From Actinomycetota bacterium (lineage in GTDB: Bacteria > Actinomycetota > UBA4738 > G016210805), in contig JACQTL010000062.1 in assembly GCA_016210805.1 (NCBI GenBank), positions 1-17,832 of the forward strand: a stretch of 17,832 nt of DNA. Reading direction: 5' to 3'. Shown here one piece after another: positions 13,951 to 17,832 of the stretch (position 1 is the first letter of the stretch; each line of letters opens with the position of its first letter). Below the pieces are notes generated by a model. It was given only the letters and a program-made list of their open reading frames with translations, was not told the DNA's origin and did no database searches. The position numbers were made by a program, and so were the translations under genes.

Positions 13951-14747
13951 TGGCGAGGACCACCGACTCCCAACCCGACGCCGCCACGGACCAGCTCGCC
14001 GAGCTGTGGGCCGAGTTCAAGGAGACCGGGTCCCGGGAGGCTCGGGAACGGCTGATCCTGCACTACGCCCCCCTGGTGAAGTACGTGGCGTCGCGGGTGG
14101 CCTCCGGGCTCCCGGCCACGGTGGAGCAGGCCGACCTCGTGTCCTACGGGATGTTCGGCCTGATCGACGCCCTGGAGAAGTTCGACACCACCCGGGCCAT
14201 CAAGTTCGAGACCTACGCGATCCCCCGGATCAAGGGCGCGATCATCGACGAGCTCCGGGCCATGGACTGGGTCCCCCGCTCGGTCCGGTCCAAGGCCAGG
14301 GAGATCGAGAAGGCGTACACGGCCCTGGAGACGAAGCTGAAGCGCGCTCCCAGCGACCGGGAGATAGCCAGGCACCTGGGCATGGGGGTGGACGACCTCC
14401 ACGACGTGGTGACCCAGATCTCCTTCGTCTCGGTGATGGCCCTGGACGAGCTCCTGTCGGTGGGCGGCGACCGGGGGGAGACGGTGTCGGTCCTCGACAC
14501 GCTGGCCGACGAGGGGGCCCTGGACCCCACGACCGGGCTGGAGGGGAGGGAGCTTCGCTCCCTGCTCGCCTCGGCCATCAACTCCCTGTCCGAGCGGGAG
14601 AAGCTCGTGGTGACCCTGTACTACTTCGAGGGCCTCACCCTCGCGGAGATCGGGGAGGTCCTGGGGGTCACCGAGTCGCGGATCTGCCAGATCCACACGA
14701 AGGCGGTGGGCCAGATGCGGGGGAACCTGGCCGCCTCGGACTCGTAG
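13947..14747 (+). CDS. whiG: RNA polymerase sigma factor, WhiG/FliA type
   Basis: This is a 266-residue sigma-70 family factor of the FliA/WhiG group. Region 2 lies at about 38-105 and includes EQADLVSYGMFGLIDALEKFD, then KFETYAIPRIKGAIIDELR and DWVPRSVR, which are characteristic of the group. Region 3 is about 115-170. Region 4 ends with the helix-turn-helix TLAEIGEVLGVTESRICQIH (231-250). In Streptomyces WhiG starts sporulation and is held by the anti-sigma factor RsiG with cyclic di-GMP; in other bacteria FliA runs flagellar genes. Neither flagellar genes nor an rsiG-like gene is visible here, so its regulon is unknown. The start is ATG 13947, overlapping the xerC stop (ATGA), or ATG 13950, which is better spaced from GAGGG. 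Coupled translation with xerC is likely. Confidence 0.9.
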   Translation: MMARTTDSQPDAATDQLAELWAEFKETGSREARERLILHYAPLVKYVASRVASGLPATVEQADLVSYGMFGLIDALEKFDTTRAIKFETYAIPRIKGAIIDELRAMDWVPRSVRSKAREIEKAYTALETKLKRAPSDREIARHLGMGVDDLHDVVTQISFVSVMALDELLSVGGDRGETVSVLDTLADEGALDPTTGLEGRELRSLLASAINSLSEREKLVVTLYYFEGLTLAEIGEVLGVTESRICQIHTKAVGQMRGNLAASDS

Positions 14748-14767
14748 CGCCGGCCCCCGCCATCCAC

Positions 14768-14781
14768 GTGACCGCGGTCAC
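14768..14781 (+). promoter_or_regulatory. CRP/GlxR-like operator before the M23 gene
   Basis: GTGACCGCGGTCAC is a perfect 14-bp palindrome. With its flanks it reads CGTGA-N6-TCACA, nine of ten half-site bases of the TGTGA-N6-TCACA consensus bound by CRP, mycobacterial Crp and corynebacterial GlxR. Its centre is about 40-43 bases before the predicted transcription start, the class II activation position, and it overlaps the -35. Confidence 0.6.
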
Positions 14782-14809
14782 AGACTTCCGGCCCGTTCCC
14801 ACCTAGCCT
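14781..14809 (+). promoter_or_regulatory. Promoter for the M23 gene
   Basis: CAGACT (14781-14786, with the conserved GAC core) and TAGCCT (14804-14809) are separated by 17 bases. Transcription would start around 14814-14817 and give a leader of about 35 bases with the ribosome binding site. The poor -35 fits a promoter that needs an activator at the adjoining CRP-like site. Confidence 0.5.
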
Positions 14810-14850
14810 GCGGATCGACCTCCGGGTGCCCGAAGCCGGAAGGCGGAGGC

Positions 14851-15684
14851 GTGGCACCCACCAACCCGATAGGCCGGGCGGCCGCTGCGGTGGCGCTGAT
14901 GGCGGCCGCCCTCGTCGCGGTCCCGGCCGCTCCCGCGCGGGGATCGGGCTACCTGTGGCCGGTGAAGGGGCCCGTGGTCCGCGGGTTCGATGAGCCGGCC
15001 TCGCCCTACTCCGCGGGCCACCGGGGCATAGACATCGCCGTCCGGTATCGGACGCCGGTCGTGGCCGCGGCGGAGGGAGTCGTGCGGTTCGCCGGCTGGG
15101 TCGGGGGCGAGCGCTTCGTCTCGATCGACCACCCCGACGGGCTGCGGACCACCTACTCGTTCCTGGCCGAGATCCGGGTCGGCAAGGGTTGGGCGGTCGC
15201 GGCGGGCGCCCTCCTCGGCGCGACCGGCACCGGGCACTCCGGCTCGACGTGGCCTCATCTTCACTTCGGGGTCCTGGACGGGGACGTCTACCTGGATCCC
15301 CTCCTTATCCTCGGCCCGGGGAGCGTCGTGGGGGTGATCCGCCTGGTCCCCATCCTGCCGCCCGATGGCTGGCCGGTCCTCAAGCGGCCCCCCTCATGGC
15401 CGGCCACGGGGGACCGGGGTCCCGAGCGCCGGACTGCCCGCCGGCGGGGGGGCGGCTCCCCGCTCCGGAGGCCCCCCGGCCGGCGGGCGGGGGCGGAGGC
15501 TCGCGGGCCCCCTACAATGGGCCCCCGGCTCCCTAGGCCGGGAAGGACGGACCGCTGCCCATCCGCGCGACACGCACGGAACGCGAGGACGACTCGCCTC
15601 GCCGGCGGAGCGCCGAGCACCCCCTGCAGCGAAGGGGGGTCCGCGCGCACCGCCGGCGGACGGCGATCCTCCGGCGTGCCCTGA
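14851..15684 (+). CDS. Exported M23-family (LytM-type) peptidase-like protein
   Basis: M23 proteins cut peptide cross-links in peptidoglycan. An N-terminal hydrophobic signal (about 10-28, ending PAAPARG) indicates export. The LytM domain covers about 34-152. The zinc ligands are visible as H57 and D61 in GHRGID and H138 in PHLHFG, with catalytic H136. The usual YxHL motif reads YSFL, so the second catalytic histidine is replaced by F104; activity is therefore doubtful. GTG 14851 follows AAGGCGGAGG. After about residue 180 the frame continues as an Arg/Pro/Gly-rich tail that crosses a large hairpin and a TACAAT box before stopping at 15684, so the C-terminus may be wrong, for example through a single-base error in a G- or C-run. 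An M23 gene after whiG and before rpsB is, as I recall, a common actinobacterial order. Confidence 0.85.
   Translation: MAPTNPIGRAAAAVALMAAALVAVPAAPARGSGYLWPVKGPVVRGFDEPASPYSAGHRGIDIAVRYRTPVVAAAEGVVRFAGWVGGERFVSIDHPDGLRTTYSFLAEIRVGKGWAVAAGALLGATGTGHSGSTWPHLHFGVLDGDVYLDPLLILGPGSVVGVIRLVPILPPDGWPVLKRPPSWPATGDRGPERRTARRRGGGSPLRRPPGRRAGAEARGPPTMGPRLPRPGRTDRCPSARHARNARTTRLAGGAPSTPCSEGGSARTAGGRRSSGVP
15437..15487 (+). terminator. Large GC hairpin inside the 3' part of the M23 frame
   Basis: Fifteen bases at 15437-15451 (beginning CCCGCCGG) pair with 15472-15487 (ending CCGGCGGG), with only one bulged base and a 20-base loop. The left arm contains a 7-G run. It has the size of a transcription terminator but lies within the open frame of the M23 gene and just before a -10 box. 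Confidence 0.4.
15513..15518 (+). promoter_or_regulatory. -10 box upstream of the beta-propeller gene
   Basis: TACAAT is a 5/6 match to the -10 consensus and lies inside the 3' part of the M23 frame. Transcription from about 15525 would include GGAAGG at 15541-15546, eight bases before a CTG codon in the frame of the propeller protein. No -35 is evident. Confidence 0.4.
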
Positions 15685-15686
15685 GG

Positions 15687-15714
15687 GCGCGGCGGCCGCA
15701 TGCGCGCGCCGCGC
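15687..15714 (+). repeat. Inverted repeat between M23 stop and propeller start
   Basis: GCGCGGCG (15687-15694) pairs perfectly with CGCCGCGC (15707-15714) around a 12-base loop. It begins two bases after the M23 stop. It could be a terminator, or chance in very GC-rich signal-peptide codons if the propeller gene starts further upstream. Confidence 0.3.
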
Positions 15715-15722
15715 TCCTGGCC

Positions 15723-17159
15723 GTGCTCCTCGCGGTCGGCTGGGCCCTGGCGGCGCTCGGGCCCGCGTCCGGACAGCCGGAGCCGGCGCCGGGCGGCGTG
15801 GTGTGGTCCCAGTTCCAGGGGGACCCCGCGCACTCGGGATGGGTGGCCGGCGGAGGCGTCGAGCCGCCGCTCGAGGTGGCCTGGCGCTTCGACGACCCGG
15901 AGGGCAGCGCCGGCACCTCCGACCCGGTGATCTGGAACGACCTGGCCCTCACGGTCGGCCGGACGGCCGTGTACGGCGTGGATCTGGCCACGGGCGAGTT
16001 CCGGTTCAGCGTGCCCCGGATCGAGTCGCCGCTCACCGAGCCCGCGCTCGGCGTGACCGATGGGAGGACGCTCCTCGTGTACAGCGAGGGTCCGGACGGG
16101 TCGGCGGGGACCACCGACGGCGAGGGCGACGCGGAGGCCGACGCCGAGGCCGACCCGGTCGGGTCCACGGTGGTCGGCCTGGACCTCGAGACGGGGGAGG
16201 CCGCGTGGCGGCTCCAGCTAGAGGGGGACTCGCGGAGCGGGGTCGCCGTCGAGGGGACCGTGGCATACGTCGGCGACCGCAGGGGCGACGTCCACGCCAT
16301 CGACCTGGCCACCGGAGATCCGGTGTGGACCTACGACGGCACCGGCGACGTCGACGTGACCCCCGCGGCGGCCGGCGGGCGCGTGTACGCCGTGTCGCTC
16401 GACAGGGCGGCCGGCTCGGTCTCCCTGGTGGCCCTGGACGCCGCGGACGGGGCGCTGGTCTGGAAGTACGAGCCCGGCCGGTTCGGTGCCGCGTCCACGG
16501 TGCCCACGGTGGGTGCGGACGCCCTGTACCTGGGCCTCCGCCGGCACGTCGTGGCCCTGGACCTGGAGGACGGCGCGCAGCTGTGGTCGTCCCCCGTCCG
16601 GGGCTTCTTCCTGTTCCCGGGCGCGGCGCTGGCCGACGGGTCGGAGCTCTACGTCGCCGAGGCGCAGGAGGTGGCCGGGGTCCAGGGTGCCGTCTACCGG
16701 CTGGACCCCGCCACCGGGGCCAGGATCTGGGACTTCCAGCTGGAGGACGCCATCCTGGCGTCGGCGCCGGTCGTGGTCGGCGACACGCTGTTCGTGGGCC
16801 TCTCGGCCGGCGGGCTCGTGGCCCTCGACCGAACGACGGGGCACCGGACCTTCCGGGTCGAGTCGGGCCTGGACGAGCCGCTCGGCGCCATCGCGGTCGG
16901 CGACGGGATCCTCGTCGCTCGCCAGGCCTCCCGGACCGGGGGGCTGGTCGCCTTCCGGTCCGGAGGGGGACAACCCATCACCGACGTGGCCTCGCCCACC
17001 GAGTTCCGGACGGAGAACCTCCTCCGCGACCTCGGCCCCGCCCTCCTCGGCCTCTTCGCGGGGTTCTACCTCCTCTCCCGGGGGCTCCTCCGCGATCGGC
17101 TCCTCGGTCCTCCCCCCCGCCCGGTGGGGCCTGACGAGCCGGAAGGACCCGAACTATGA
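15723..17159 (+). CDS. PQQ-type beta-propeller protein with C-terminal membrane anchor
   Basis: Seven repeats of the PQQ-propeller type are visible, each around a D-x-x-[TD]G motif: near 87-91 (DLAT), 154-158, 194-198, 239-243, 280-284, 328-332 and 369-373, most followed by a W or F. They start after WSQFQGDPAHSGW. This fits one seven-bladed propeller; the PQQ cofactor itself is unlikely, and a binding or scaffold role as in BamB-like proteins is possible but not shown. An acidic insert lies at 132-145. One transmembrane helix at about 437-452 anchors the protein, leaving a short Pro-rich cytoplasmic tail. GTG 15723 is the only standard start, yet it falls inside the hydrophobic signal segment: the in-frame codons upstream (15537-15722, no stop) encode an Arg-rich stretch and the first half of that segment. 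The real start is probably upstream. The stop overlaps the next gene by four bases. Confidence 0.8.
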   Translation: MLLAVGWALAALGPASGQPEPAPGGVVWSQFQGDPAHSGWVAGGGVEPPLEVAWRFDDPEGSAGTSDPVIWNDLALTVGRTAVYGVDLATGEFRFSVPRIESPLTEPALGVTDGRTLLVYSEGPDGSAGTTDGEGDAEADAEADPVGSTVVGLDLETGEAAWRLQLEGDSRSGVAVEGTVAYVGDRRGDVHAIDLATGDPVWTYDGTGDVDVTPAAAGGRVYAVSLDRAAGSVSLVALDAADGALVWKYEPGRFGAASTVPTVGADALYLGLRRHVVALDLEDGAQLWSSPVRGFFLFPGAALADGSELYVAEAQEVAGVQGAVYRLDPATGARIWDFQLEDAILASAPVVVGDTLFVGLSAGGLVALDRTTGHRTFRVESGLDEPLGAIAVGDGILVARQASRTGGLVAFRSGGGQPITDVASPTEFRTENLLRDLGPALLGLFAGFYLLSRGLLRDRLLGPPPRPVGPDEPEGPEL

Positions 17160-17832
17160 GCCGGAAGCGACGGAGGCGGGGGGCCGGACGCCCGGAGGGG
17201 TTCCGGAGGCCCGGGGAGCCCGCCCCGCGGGAGAGGGCCGAGGTGCCGGCGGACGACATGGACGACATGGACGACATGGAAGGCGCGCCCGAAGAAGACG
17301 AGCCCACCGGGGACGGCGAACCTGCGGGCTACGCGGACGTCGCGCGGTCGTCCAGGCGAGCGGCCTCCGGCGACGGCGGCTCGCGGAGCCGGGGAGCGGC
17401 CCAGCGGCGGGGTGAGCCCGCCCGCCCGGCCAGGGGGCGCCTGACCCAGTCCCTCCGGGCACCCTCCCCCTTCCCGGGGTTCTGGCGGTCGATCGCCGTG
17501 GGCATCACCACGGTCGGGTCGTCGGCGACGCTGCTGGCCGTGACGCTGCTGCTGGTGCCCGGCATCTGGCTCGTCCTGCTGGCCCTCGGAGTGGACCACC
17601 TCACTCCGGGGATGCTGACCGCGTTGGCCCTTCCCCCGATCGGCTCCCTCGGCGACATCCTCGCGGGTGGCGCGATCTACCCGCTGGGGACCGGGGCCCT
17701 GATCTTCCTCCTCGTGGCCACGGTGCTCCGGGCGGTCATCCTGGCCCTTTTGGCCGGCATGGCCGTCGAGGTCCTCCAGTACCGGCGGGTCTCGCTCGTC
17801 GGGCTCCTCCGGGGGCTCCAGGGGGCCCCCAC
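17156..17832 (+). CDS. Hypothetical membrane protein (3' end beyond window)
   Basis: I do not recognise this gene. Its 225 visible residues run off the right edge. The first 100 or so residues are hydrophilic and disordered: an Arg-rich start MSRKRRRRGAGR, an acidic patch containing three DDM units (33-41) encoded by three exact copies of GACGACATG (17252-17278), then more Arg/Gly/Ser. From about 110 the chain is hydrophobic with three or four membrane segments (about 111-147, 152-172 and 176-205). The ATG at 17156 overlaps the stop of the propeller gene (ATGA), which implies translational coupling, so the two products probably work together at the membrane. Codon use is normal for the window. 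Confidence 0.75.
   Translation, partial: MSRKRRRRGAGRPEGFRRPGEPAPRERAEVPADDMDDMDDMEGAPEEDEPTGDGEPAGYADVARSSRRAASGDGGSRSRGAAQRRGEPARPARGRLTQSLRAPSPFPGFWRSIAVGITTVGSSATLLAVTLLLVPGIWLVLLALGVDHLTPGMLTALALPPIGSLGDILAGGAIYPLGTGALIFLLVATVLRAVILALLAGMAVEVLQYRRVSLVGLLRGLQGAP

Noticed and set aside
14748..14850. A cyclic di-AMP (ydaO-type) riboswitch before the M23 gene
   Set aside because: Such elements often precede wall hydrolases in actinobacteria, but the 103-base spacer is too short and is explained by the palindrome, promoter and ribosome binding site.
1..17832. tRNA, rRNA, SRP RNA genes, CRISPR arrays or insertion sequences
   Set aside because: No cloverleaf-like sequence, no regularly spaced repeats, no transposase motifs and no SRP RNA signature were found by reading both strands.

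Overview
The window is very GC-rich (clearly above 70% by eye) with strongly G/C-ending codons. It carries the bacterial block ffh-rpsP-khpA-rimM-trmD-rplS-lepB-rnhB, followed by a DUF2469 gene, yraN, a comM/yifB-type ATPase, dprA, xerC and a WhiG/FliA-type sigma factor. DUF2469 is essentially an actinobacterial family. Together with whiG next to xerC/dprA and the frequent GTG starts, this points to an actinobacterium (Actinomycetota). I cannot fix the class from sequence alone. The rpsB-tsf cluster often found near this point is not reached within the window.

Layout. Bases 1-2217 hold a minus-strand two-component system: a membrane-bound GAF-containing histidine kinase (328-2217) followed by a NarL-like response regulator cut off by the left edge (1-198). 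A 126-base divergent spacer separates it from the plus-strand block. Bases 2344-4797 are ffh, rpsP, khpA and rimM (protein targeting and 30S assembly). Bases 4900-6408 hold a secreted subtilisin-like protease that interrupts the usual rimM-trmD adjacency. It has an AT-rich palindromic upstream region and a perfect 13-bp hairpin behind it. Bases 6546-9186 continue with trmD, rplS, lepB and rnhB. Bases 9257-12823 hold DUF2469, yraN, comM and dprA (DNA uptake and recombination accessory functions). Bases 12898-14747 hold xerC and the sigma factor, overlapping by 4 bases. Bases 14851-17832 hold an exported M23-family protein, a seven-repeat PQQ-type beta-propeller anchored by a C-terminal helix, and a membrane protein cut off by the right edge.

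Expression. Although the genes are nearly all co-oriented, many junctions contain an inverted repeat just after a stop codon and a TANNNT-type -10 box just before the next start. For trmD and yraN (and possibly rnhB) the box lies only 6-9 bases before the start codon, as expected for leaderless mRNAs. Much of the region therefore looks like short transcription units rather than one long operon.

No RNA genes, CRISPR arrays, insertion sequences or phage genes were seen. The most interesting points are: the self-contained protease cassette with its AT-rich palindrome; a 14-bp CRP/GlxR-like palindrome at an activating distance from the M23 promoter; loss of one catalytic histidine in that M23 protein; the unclear M23/propeller junction, where the propeller's signal sequence extends upstream of any standard start codon; and local codon-usage anomalies in rplS and xerC.
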